Source of the DNA: Globisporangium splendens | Lineage: Eukaryota > Oomycota > Peronosporomycetes > Pythiales > Pythiaceae | DNA: 64,000 bases | NCBI GenBank assembly: GCA_006386115.1 | Contig: VFIW01000006.1 | Coordinates: 1,198,706 to 1,262,705 of the forward strand | Reading direction: 5' to 3' | Shown: positions 55,686 to 64,000 of the stretch, piece after piece | How positions within the stretch are numbered: the first letter of the stretch is position 1 | Layout of the letters: every line of letters starts with the position of its first letter | Notes under the pieces: model-generated | What the model was told of the DNA's origin: nothing | Seen by the model: only the letters and a program-made list of their open reading frames with translations | The model's database searches: none | Translations under genes and position numbers: made by a program

Positions 55686-56922
55686 ATGATCACCCGCTTG
55701 GCGCCGCTGCGTGGCGCTGCGCAGCGATCCGTGCGTTCGACAGCAGCCACCGCATCGCTGCGCTCTAGCGCCACCACCATCGGCTCAAGCCAACAAGGCG
55801 TGTCTGCGAGTGCTGCGCCTGCCACCCGCAGCTTCTCCACCGTCGCAGACGACGAAGTGAACAAGTTCAACTCTGTCGCCACGTACGTACCGCCTTGTCC
55901 ATTTGCGCATGGTGCACTGAAACAGAGACGCATGAATGCATGTGTGTGGTATTGACTGTGCTCGTATTCATTATGTGACAGCGACTGGTGGGCACCGGAG
56001 AGCACGACGGGTGTGGGAGCGCTGCACCAACTGAATCCCGTGCGCGTCAAGTACATCCGCAGCCACGTGATTGAGCACTTTGGCGGCGACGAGCACGACC
56101 CGGAGCCACTCAAGCCCTTCCGCGTCGCGGACATTGGTTGTGGTGGCGGCATCCTCTCGGAAGCGCTTTGCCGCATTGGGGGCTCGATGGTGTCGGTCGA
56201 CCCCGGCAGCGAGAACATCACTGCGGCGAAGCGCCATGCGAGCCAGAACCGCATCACGAGTGCCATCGACTACCGATGCTGCACATCAGGTACGCCTGTG
56301 TATGTGTTTGTAGGCTGCTACATAATGGAAGCGCTAATGCGGGGCTTTTTCTTCCTTTTCTGCCTCCTATCAGACGATCTCGTGGCGCAAGGCGAGCAAT
56401 TCGACATCGTGTGCTCGCTGGAGGTCGTGGAGCACGTGACGGACGTCAAGGCGTTTGTGCAGACGCTGACGCCGCTTGTTAAGCCAGGCGGTCTGCTCTT
56501 CATGTCGACGATCAACCGCAACCCACTCGCGGCTGCGCTCGCCATCGGCATGGCGGAATACGTGCTCGGACTGCTGCCTCCAGGTAATAATGTTCAGCTG
56601 GAGGTGTCTACAAGTCTTTATGGAACTCACTTGGTGGTTGATATGATAATGTAGGAACGCACGATTGGCGCAAATTTGTGCAGCCTGAAGAGCTTCAAGC
56701 GATTTTGAAAGAGGTACGTTGAGGTCTTTTTATTGCGTTCAAGTGTCGTAGCCCCACAGTGTTGAGATAAATGGTGCTGTCCCTTTATTTGTGTGCTCAT
56801 AGGAAGGACTCGTTGTCAAGGACACGTCCGGGATCGTCGGCGAGCCAGTGTTTCGAAGCTGGCGCATCGATCCAAACTGCACCGCGATCAACTACATCCT
56901 CTGTGCCCACAAGCCCCACTAG
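55686..56922 (+). CDS. COQ3: Mitochondrial ubiquinone O-methyltransferase COQ3
   Basis: COQ3 (bacterial UbiG) performs the two O-methylation steps of ubiquinone synthesis on the matrix side of the inner mitochondrial membrane. Exons 55686-55882, 55982-56289, 56374-56583, 56655-56713 and 56803-56922 encode 297 aa. The N-terminus (MITRLAPLRGAAQRSVRS) is a typical Arg/Ser/Ala-rich mitochondrial presequence; an in-frame ATG at 55620 would add 22 residues. Then come DWWAPESTTGVGALHQLNP (WW-D-x-x-G-x-x-x-x-LH-x-x-NP), the SAM-binding motif VADIGCGGGILSEAL, the acidic SVDPGSENI, and the later UbiG blocks EQFDIVCSLEVVEHV, MSTINRNPLA, and HDWRKFVQPEEL. All family blocks are present and in frame, so the gene looks functional. 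Confidence 0.94.
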
Positions 56923-57149
56923 TAAGCTCAAGAAGAACAAAAATCAATGATACGCAGTGAATACACTGTGATACCCGTTCAAGACCTCTTTAGAGCCCAC
57001 ACGCGAATGTATGACAATTTGTTGCTTAGCTCATCGCTGTCGTTTTGCTAGATGCCAGATACCTCCTCCATATAGAAGCGCTGTGCGGTCCAGTACGCGG
57101 ACACCAGCGCATCGTACCGTTCGTGGCGCGCCAGTTGCCGTTGCGCATC

Positions 57150-58759
57150 CTAGTCCAAGACGATATCGTGGTCCTTGAGGATCCTGTGGAAAAGCCGATC
57201 GCGACCAACTTCACTCGACGGCCAGTTGCGCGGATCCGCCAACTCTGCGAGATCGCTCCAGTGGTGACGCAATGCGTCTAGGTATGTCAAGCAATCCTTC
57301 AAGTCAGTTTTGTCAGCAGCCACAAAGCACCAGCAGATACCACACAAAGAGCGTACTTTCGCCTGCGAACTCCACTTGGATATGCACGTCCACGCCGTCT
57401 AGTTTCCTGGCATTCCTCTCGATTGCACGCATGGCAGTCGATGACACAAACACAAACGGAATCGACACGTGCTCAGCTGTGAGCACAGTGAAATGCGAAT
57501 TCGCGCGTCGCCAGGCTTCAAGAACTCGTACGCAGTTGCGGCGCCATTTGCCTCCATTGCCGTCCCGGATGTCGCTGTCGAGATTGAGAGGAAGCCCGAG
57601 ACGGCCGACTGCGTGCGCGCATGGACAGATCTCATGTGCGGGTCCTCCTGCGGGTGCACCTCGTACTTGGCAGACGCGCACTCGGCACTGAACACGAAGC
57701 GCAGCTGCAGCGTCTGCGTCGGATGCACCTTGGCGATCTGGTCCACGATCTGCATGCCCGAGTCCATCGTGACCATGACGAGCGGCAGCAGCAGCGGCTT
57801 GGGCAGATCGCGGGGCACCTTGATCTGCTGCGGCTTGCCGCCTTCGTACTGCAGGAAGATCACACTCTTGGCTCCAGCATCTTGCGCAAACGTCGCCTTT
57901 TGGTGCAGTGGGCAGCCCGAGATCGTCTACGCAAGAGAGACACAAAGCAGTCAACTGAGCTCAGCGCTAACAGCAGCAGTGTGGAAGCAATACATGCATG
58001 CGGACGCTTACCGGCACGAGCACGTACTTGTCGGTGGCGTTCGTTTCTAGGGGCGAGCACGCGTCGAAGGGGAACGTGATCGCGACGCGGCGGAACTCGC
58101 AGCTCGGTGGCTTGCCGTCGGCCGAGAGCACGCCGTAATACGTGCACTCGGTCTCTTTCTCGCCGACACTGAGGAGCTACACGCCAAATAGAATGAGAAG
58201 CTCACAGAAACCATATACACACAGTTGACTACTGCTTCTACATGAGACAATGCACCGCGTAATCATACGTCGCTGGCAATGCCGCTTCTGTTGGCTCACT
58301 CTTTGTCCTGTCGTTCTCATCGTCTTCCTCTCCTTCCTCCTCTGCTAACCGTCTCGCATCCACTGTCGTCGTGGCCATTGGCACCTGGCAGCGGCCGTCG
58401 TGGGTCTGGAAGCGCAGCACTTTCGGGAGCGACGCGTCTCGCAGCACCGCGACGGCGTCCACGAGGATCCTCCCCTTCACGACCTCATCGTTCACCTGAA
58501 CCAGTCGGTCGCCGATCTCCGCGAGCCCCGTGGCCTCAACGGCGCGGCTGCGGCCCTGCGCGTCGGCAACAAACTCGAGCACGTGGAGCGTCTCGCTCAG
58601 CCGCAACCCCAACGGCTCGTCCGTCGTGATCGTGACCGTGAACTGCTTCTCTTCGTCCGTAGAGCATGTCTGAGGTGACGCAATAGGCTCAGCGGCGTGC
58701 ACCAGCTGCACGACAACGAGGAGAATCAGCACAAGGAACATTGCGATGACGGCACGCAT
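57150..58759 (-). CDS. Secreted or lumenal PDZ and PA-domain protein
   Basis: Exons 58759-58256, 58176-58012, 57926-57667, 57574-57357 and 57277-57150 give 424 aa up to a TAG at 57152-57150. The start RAVIAMFLVLILLVVVQLVHA is a signal peptide. A PDZ-like domain follows (TDEPLGLRLSE, GLAEIGDRLVQVNDEVV), then a protease-associated (PA) domain (GCPLHQKATFAQDAGAKSVI, LPLVMVTMDSG, and HVSIPFVFVSST). No catalytic site is visible. PA domains usually sit in secreted or vacuolar proteases and sorting receptors, so a lumenal or extracellular binding role is inferred. After the TAG the same frame stays open for 33 coding-looking codons (RHERYDALVSAYWTAQRFYM) to a TAG at 57050-57048. Either a 60-nt in-frame intron removes the first TAG or the gene is truncated. 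Confidence 0.68.
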
Positions 58760-58897
58760 CGTGTGGTATGCACACAATACGCAAATAAGAGACGACTCTT
58801 CAAGATCCAAGAGCGGCATGTTGCCTCTCAAACATCACACACACATGGAACAAAGATCCTTCTTGCTTTTCATTATCATTTTCACACATGTCTTTTT

Positions 58898-61800
58898 TTA
58901 GTTATTCGCAGTCGTGACCACGAGACCGATGGTTTCGTCGCCGATGCGCGAAATCGTACACACGTCACAGATGCCGCCAGCGAACTCCGGTCGGTACGCC
59001 GACGCGCAGTACGGACACCGCACGTCGCGGTCGCCCAGGTACAGTGGCGTGAACGAGCGCGCGCAGAGCACAAACGGCTTGGCGTCCTGGTACTCGAGCT
59101 GGTGCTCGTTGCGCGCCTCCTTCTCGGCCTTCTGCAGCACCTTGCGCGCCGTCAGCCGCAGCTTCTCGTGGCGCGGGTGCGTCGCGACCTCCTGGATCTC
59201 GAGCAGGCGGCGGCAGAACGACGCAGCCGTGATGAAGTTGTTCGACTTGAACGCGTTCGTCATCGCGATCTTGAGCGTGAGCACCAAGTGCGGCGGCTGC
59301 AACTCGCAGTGCGTAAAGTATGCGCTCAGCTCAATGTTGCGCTTCGGGTCGGTCTCCAATGGGAACTTGGCGACCTCGGAGCGCACGCGGCACGCCAAGA
59401 GGTACTCGCGGCACACCGTGAGCAAACTCTTGACCTTCTCGGCCTCCTCCTTCGTGGCCACGGCCAAGAACGGGATCGCATACAGGATCGCCTCGCAATG
59501 GCTCTTGACTTCGTCAAACTTGGCACCCGTGAACGCGCGGTACGCCTCCTTCAGCGTCTCCACCAATTGTGGGAACGACACGGCGACCGCTGGACTGTTG
59601 GTCTCATTGCGCTGCAGCCACGATCGGAGCGACGGGTAGTTAGGCTGCGTCGGCACCGAGCCTGCGGCACCAGCGTACACTTGCATGAACACTGGCTTCA
59701 ACGGCTCGAAGTTTACGACACCGATCTGACGGTGCAACAACTGCATCGCAGTCGCAAACGATCCGGCGGCCGCGTGGTCCGCCGCGAGCGACGAGTTGCG
59801 CACCCACTGCACAGCGAGACTCGTGCCAGGCGATGGCGCCGCCACAAAGCCCGAGTCCATATTGAGCCCACCAAAGTCGGCATCCAGGGCCGCGTCATCC
59901 AGCGACGGACGTCCGAGCGACAACGAGTCATCGAGATCCAAATCGCCATCATCGCCCCATGCATCGCCGGCATCGAGCGCCAAGTCCATCGACGCCTTGC
60001 GTGCATGGTGCGCATGCGCATCGTCGGTACGGCGGGTAGACGCATCCGACGCGTCTTGACGTTGCGCGCTGCTGCGTTCGGCTTCGCGCTTCTCCGCGGC
60101 GATCGCGTGGTCCTGGATCGTCGGCTCGTTGATCTCCACGAGCGGCCAGTTCTCGTTCTCGACCTTGCTCACGCACGGCGGTGGCGACAACAGCGTCGCA
60201 TTCGAGCGAAACTCGCGCGCCAAGAACGCATCGGCGTCGAAAGTCGGGTTCGTCTCGGCAAGCAACGCCTTCAAGCGCTCGACGTGCTCGTCAAGCCCGT
60301 GGGTCGCGGCCGTCAACAGCGCGAGACCGTATTGTCCCGCCGACTCCAAAGTAACCACACGTACCTCGACGTCGCCCAGAAACAGCGCGTTGTGGAAGCG
60401 CGACATGATGTCGTTGCGCACTTCGGCGATCTTGAGCATCTTCTTAAGCTTGTCGCGGTTGCCCGTGACCAGGTACAAAAACGAGAGCCGCTCAAAGTTC
60501 TTGGTGCGCTGGTACGCCATCTCCACGACCTGGATGTTGCCCTGGCGCAGCGCTTCCACGCCCAATTGGTGCCAGCACTTGCTGTCGTCGAGTTCATACG
60601 CCGAGTTGAGCGCGACTTCGAGGTTGCCGCAGGAAATCGCGAGCTTGAACCGCGTCTTCTCGTCGTTCACAAAGTGGAGCGCCACTTCTGGGTACCCCTT
60701 CTTGGTCAAGTACGAGATGATCGCCTGGCCACACAGTCGCGAGTGGCGTACCATGCGCATCACCTCCGTGTAGTTCTTCTTGGAGAGCGCGATCTTGAAC
60801 TCGCACTCGGTCAGGTCCACGGCCATCGTGCGCATCTTAGCCTCGCGGTCAAGACAGTACAGCTTCGAGCCTTCCAGGTGCGTCAAGTACACGGGCACGT
60901 CGAGCGTGCGAATGATGCCCGAGTCGCCGTTCGTGAGCGAGTACTTGATGTGGTTTAGAGTCGTGTACACGAAAATCTCCTCCGGCGAGTTCGCCCAAAT
61001 GCCGCTCTTGATGCGCACCGACTCGGTAATCGTACTCAAGTGGTTCAGCTGCTTGTCCGCGAGCACGATCGAATGCTTGCTGATCATCGCCACGTACTCG
61101 TAGTTCGGGCTCCACACCACATACTTGACGCGCGGCGCCTGCACGTCGGCGAGCACGCGACGGCTCTGCGTCTCGTACAGCACCATCTTGTCGTCAATGT
61201 GCAGCAGCACGCGGCCAACGATGCCACCAAAGTACAGACCGTCGGCCGTGCCGTTCGGCGGCGTGATCTTCTTCGTGACCTCGTTCTGGAAGTTCTTGAT
61301 CACGATGTGGCGCGACTTGTCAAGCACTGCGAAGCGGTTGCGCGCGACGAACACGGCAAAGAGCCCCGGGCCGCGGTTCGAGTCCGACGTCTCGCCGTTC
61401 GAGCCCTGGGTGAATGTCACGAGCTCGTACGAGCCGCCCTCGGCGTCGCTCGTCAACAGGATGCTGCTGCTCGACGACGACGCTTGGTCGTACGGATTGT
61501 AGTTCAAGGCACGCGGCAAGTTACCCATGCCCGTGCCGGCAGTGCCCGTGCGGCGGATCGCAGCCACAGGCACGTCGCTGCCGTCCACGAACGAGTACAT
61601 GCGCACGTACCGCTCCTTGACGTAGTACGCGCGTCCTTCGTGGATGTCCATCGCGGGACGTTCGCGCTCGAGCTTGAACACGATCATGCCCGAGTCGTGG
61701 CCCGCCGCGAGCAAGTTCTGCGTTGGATGCGCTTGCAGGATCCAGAAGCGGTCGTTCTCGCGACGGAACGTCTGCAGTCCCATGCGCTTCGAGATGTCCC

Positions 61801-62635
61801 ACACGCGGATCGATCGATCTTCCGAGTTACTGATGATGAGCTCGTGGCGCGGGTGGAAGATCACGCACGACACGTTGTTCGTGTGGCCGCGCATCGTGTC
61901 CACTTCCCACGCCTTCGTCTCGTTCATGCGCCAGAGCTTGACCTGACGATCGTCAGCGCCAGACACAATGAGCGGCAGGTTTGGGTGGAAGTTCGCCCAG
62001 TTCACACCGCGGTCGTGGCCCTCAAGCACGTACTTAACGATCGCATCGCTCGCACCGAAAATGTCGTGGTTGTTCGCGCGCACCGGCGCGACGTCGTCCA
62101 TGGCCGATGGCGCGCCACGCACAGTCTTCTTACGCAGACCCGTCGTGTCCCACACGCGCACTGTTTGATCGAGCGACGCCGACACGATGAGGTCGTCCTT
62201 CGGGTGGAACGACGCGCACATGACGTAGTGGTTGTGGCCCGTCAAGATGGACACGCAGGAGCGCGACTGCCAGTTCCAGATGCGAATCGTCTGGTCATCA
62301 GAACACGACAGGATCCACGGGTACTCGTGGTGGAACTGCACCGTGCGGATGTAGTCCAAGTGGCCCAGCAGCGTGAACAGACAGCGACGCAGCTTGAAAT
62401 CCCACACCTTGAGCTTGTAGTCATCACCACCGGAGGCGAAGAGCGGCTGCGTCTTGTGGAAGTCGACGCCGCGCACGGGTCCGTCGTGCTCGTCGAAGCG
62501 GTCGAGCAGCGTACCCATGCGGTAGTCCCAGAGCTGGATGACGCCATTGTGCAGCGACGTGAGGATCCACGGGCGGCTCACGTGGAACGCCAGCCCCTTC
62601 ACGCGGTTGCTCTTCGACTCGAACTTGGTCAGCAT
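58898..62635 (-). CDS. COPA: Coatomer subunit alpha (alpha-COP)
   Basis: Alpha-COP is part of the outer COPI coat and, through its WD40 propeller, binds di-lysine signals of ER-resident membrane proteins for Golgi-to-ER retrieval. A single exon of 1245 aa starts at MLTKFESKSNRVKGLAFH, essentially the universal alpha-COP N-terminus. WD repeats are clear through about residue 300 (GHLDYIRTVQFHHEYPWILS, DQTIRIWNWQSRSCV, GHDRGVNWANFHPNLPLIVS). The second propeller and helical solenoid follow, then an acidic linker (DDGDLDLDDSLSLG) and the C-terminal domain with its Cys pairs (CPYCAS, CDVC), ending SRIGDETIGLVV. Length matches the human protein (1224 aa). The very GC-rich, intronless frame creates long mirror ORFs on the plus strand (753 and 579 codons) that have no family resemblance. 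Confidence 0.97.
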   Translation of the reverse strand: MLTKFESKSNRVKGLAFHVSRPWILTSLHNGVIQLWDYRMGTLLDRFDEHDGPVRGVDFHKTQPLFASGGDDYKLKVWDFKLRRCLFTLLGHLDYIRTVQFHHEYPWILSCSDDQTIRIWNWQSRSCVSILTGHNHYVMCASFHPKDDLIVSASLDQTVRVWDTTGLRKKTVRGAPSAMDDVAPVRANNHDIFGASDAIVKYVLEGHDRGVNWANFHPNLPLIVSGADDRQVKLWRMNETKAWEVDTMRGHTNNVSCVIFHPRHELIISNSEDRSIRVWDISKRMGLQTFRRENDRFWILQAHPTQNLLAAGHDSGMIVFKLERERPAMDIHEGRAYYVKERYVRMYSFVDGSDVPVAAIRRTGTAGTGMGNLPRALNYNPYDQASSSSSSILLTSDAEGGSYELVTFTQGSNGETSDSNRGPGLFAVFVARNRFAVLDKSRHIVIKNFQNEVTKKITPPNGTADGLYFGGIVGRVLLHIDDKMVLYETQSRRVLADVQAPRVKYVVWSPNYEYVAMISKHSIVLADKQLNHLSTITESVRIKSGIWANSPEEIFVYTTLNHIKYSLTNGDSGIIRTLDVPVYLTHLEGSKLYCLDREAKMRTMAVDLTECEFKIALSKKNYTEVMRMVRHSRLCGQAIISYLTKKGYPEVALHFVNDEKTRFKLAISCGNLEVALNSAYELDDSKCWHQLGVEALRQGNIQVVEMAYQRTKNFERLSFLYLVTGNRDKLKKMLKIAEVRNDIMSRFHNALFLGDVEVRVVTLESAGQYGLALLTAATHGLDEHVERLKALLAETNPTFDADAFLAREFRSNATLLSPPPCVSKVENENWPLVEINEPTIQDHAIAAEKREAERSSAQRQDASDASTRRTDDAHAHHARKASMDLALDAGDAWGDDGDLDLDDSLSLGRPSLDDAALDADFGGLNMDSGFVAAPSPGTSLAVQWVRNSSLAADHAAAGSFATAMQLLHRQIGVVNFEPLKPVFMQVYAGAAGSVPTQPNYPSLRSWLQRNETNSPAVAVSFPQLVETLKEAYRAFTGAKFDEVKSHCEAILYAIPFLAVATKEEAEKVKSLLTVCREYLLACRVRSEVAKFPLETDPKRNIELSAYFTHCELQPPHLVLTLKIAMTNAFKSNNFITAASFCRRLLEIQEVATHPRHEKLRLTARKVLQKAEKEARNEHQLEYQDAKPFVLCARSFTPLYLGDRDVRCPYCASAYRPEFAGGICDVCTISRIGDETIGLVVTTANN

Positions 62636-63100
62636 CTTGATGCTTGTGTCCGAGGCGCGGATCTTCCGGAAATGACTCGGTTTCAGTATGCAGAAAGGGG
62701 GCAGGAAGGAAAGGGGAGCAAAATGAGGGCTTCAAGGGCAGGCGACGTGGAGCGTTGTGGCGCGGAACCCCCATTATAGCCAATCACCGTGGGCTATACT
62801 AAGCATTTAGACCAATGAGAGATGCGATACGAATATATGCACCAATCATAGTGCAGGACGTGACAGGTTGGCCAACCAGAGAGAAGCAGCACAGAGCGCC
62901 GCGCGTTTTCATTCGCGAATTTCCCAGCCAACGAAAACGCACGAAGGTATGGGCAGCGTCTCGGTGAATGCTGTCTGCATGTGGAAGTTGCTGCCGCTTG
63001 GCGCGATGGCGCATGGCTGCAACATGGTGCAGACTCTGCGTGCGTCTCTGTGTGGATGGAACTGACGGCGAACGTGCGGACGCAGTGACCGCGTAGGACC
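62636..63100. promoter_or_regulatory. Divergent COPA / NF-YA promoter with CCAAT array
   Basis: Three perfect CCAAT boxes on the plus strand start at 62780, 62812 and 62842, and near matches CCAAC start at 62872 and 62928. The first four are 32, 30 and 30 bases apart, about three helical turns. They point toward NF-YA, whose product is the CCAAT-binding subunit. The CCAAT sequence context (AGCCAATCA, ACCAATGAG, ACCAATCAT) fits NF-Y sites. Confidence 0.75.
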
Positions 63101-63767
63101 ATGGAATCAGCGGAACACACTGCGCTCTCCCACAACTCCCAGCAGCAGCAGTACGCGATGTACCAGGCGCAGCAGCAACAGTTCCTGCAGCAAATGGTAC
63201 GTCTGCAAAAGCGCTTCGTGATGCAATGCCGCTGCACATCGTACCCTCTTTTTTTGTTTTTGTTTTAATGTCTTGGTGCATTTCTTGTGGCGTAGATGCA
63301 GCAGCAGCCCAACAATGAACAGCTGCGCACCATGTACAACAGCAACATGCTCATGATGCCGCACTTTATGGTACGACAGTGGATTTATTTCTTTTGGTCA
63401 GGTAACGCGTTTACTTACTAAGCGTGTGTGTGTGATTATGGATTACCCTCAGTTGAACCCTGCTTTATTTACGCGCATGGCGGCAGCGCAAGCGACGGGC
63501 GAAGTGGCCGCGGCGGAAGAAGAGCCCGTGTACGTGAACGCGAAGCAGTACCACCGCATCATGATCCGCCGCCAGCAGCGCGCGAAGCTCGAGGCGAAGC
63601 TCGGGAACGCACGCCAACGCAAGGCGTATCTCCACCAGTCGCGCCACAAGCACGCCATGCGTCGTCCACGCGGTCCTGGGGGCCGCTTCCTGACAAAATC
63701 TGAGATCGAAGCGCTCAAGGACGGCACACTGCGGTTCGAGGACCTCCCGCTGAAGGCCGACAAGTGA
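63101..63767 (+). CDS. NFYA: Nuclear transcription factor Y subunit alpha (NF-YA/HAP2)
   Basis: NF-YA joins the NF-YB/NF-YC histone-fold dimer and reads the CCAAT box. Exons 63101-63196, 63296-63370 and 63453-63767 encode 161 aa. The start is Gln-rich ([19 protein letters not shown]). The conserved core is complete: the NF-YB/C-binding helix [19 protein letters not shown], the linker [15 protein letters not shown], and the DNA-binding helix with its GxGGRF motif ([24 protein letters not shown]). The Arg/His residues that contact CCAAT are kept. The protein is short compared with animal NF-YA (about 350 aa) because the long Gln/Ser-Thr activation region is reduced to about 50 residues. The upstream CCAAT array suggests self-regulation. 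Confidence 0.95.
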
Positions 63768-64000
63768 TTCGCACAAATTAGGAACAGACAGTAGTCTTGC
63801 TCACGACACGCACTTGCACCTCCCCAAGCGCTCATTTATATATTCAATGAAGAAGCAGAAGCACAGCAACCCATGGATTTTGACATATACTCAACTGCCT
63901 CATGCACTCAACACACATGCAGCATCCGCACAATAACCTCATACTTCACGAACCCCATCTAATCGTTAGAGCTTACTGCCTTGGTAAGCGAGCGGCTGCT
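63768..64000. other. NF-YA 3' flank to window edge
   Basis: Only 3' flanking sequence is visible; no further gene start is supported before the edge. Confidence 0.4.

Noticed and set aside
58697..62779. Very long plus-strand open frames (753 and 579 codons) opposite alpha-COP
   Set aside because: They mirror a GC-rich, intronless real gene, are extremely Arg/His/Val-rich and show no family resemblance.

Overview
The window is nuclear DNA of a stramenopile, most likely an oomycete (Peronosporomycete). I infer this from compact, gene-dense DNA on both strands, many short GT-AG introns (mostly about 50-110 nt) that interrupt conserved eukaryotic genes, and combinations such as a Dam1/DASH subunit, an EH-PX-BAR sorting nexin and an oomycete-style ankyrin-kinase protein. 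The standard code is used: intact genes end in TAA, TAG or TGA. Exon coordinates were rebuilt by hand from splice signals, phase continuity and family conservation. No tRNA, rRNA or CRISPR array was seen.

Left part (1-15780): ASF1 histone chaperone (minus, cut by the left edge), an unrecognised 490-aa acidic/basic protein (minus), TAF13 of TFIID (minus), an N-myristoylation-type four-EF-hand protein (plus), and a 2025-aa Mediator subunit MED12 (minus, ten exons). Four of these act on chromatin or RNA polymerase II transcription.

Membrane-transport block (15781-29040): a six-TM voltage-gated K+ channel and a CCX/NCLX-type cation/Ca2+ exchanger (both plus, apparently intact), an unrecognised 609-aa protein (minus), then two adjacent damaged minus-strand genes. 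The first is a hERG/CNG-like channel with a nonsense codon and an internal inverted piece of about 222 bp. The second is a P4-ATPase (lipid flippase) with two in-frame nonsense codons in an otherwise continuous frame of about 3.6 kb.

Middle (29222-48053): an acylation-type EF-hand/WW protein (plus), a Lines homologue (minus), an R3H DEAH-box helicase carrying a zinc finger between its two RecA lobes (plus), an ankyrin-pseudokinase gene whose repeats mostly occupy one 108-nt exon each (minus), a 72-aa Dad4 gene with a 7-nt first coding exon (plus), the GID8 E3-ligase subunit (minus), and an EH-PX-BAR sorting nexin (plus).

Right part (48203-64000): a polyQ/PHD nuclear protein with a cluster of SUMO consensus sites (minus), a decayed transposase-like gene (minus) beside a repeat-bearing spacer, mitochondrial COQ3 (plus), a secreted PDZ-PA domain protein (minus), single-exon alpha-COP (minus), and NF-YA (plus). 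NF-YA is the sequence-specific subunit of the CCAAT-binding factor, and the spacer it shares with alpha-COP holds CCAAT boxes at roughly 30-bp intervals.
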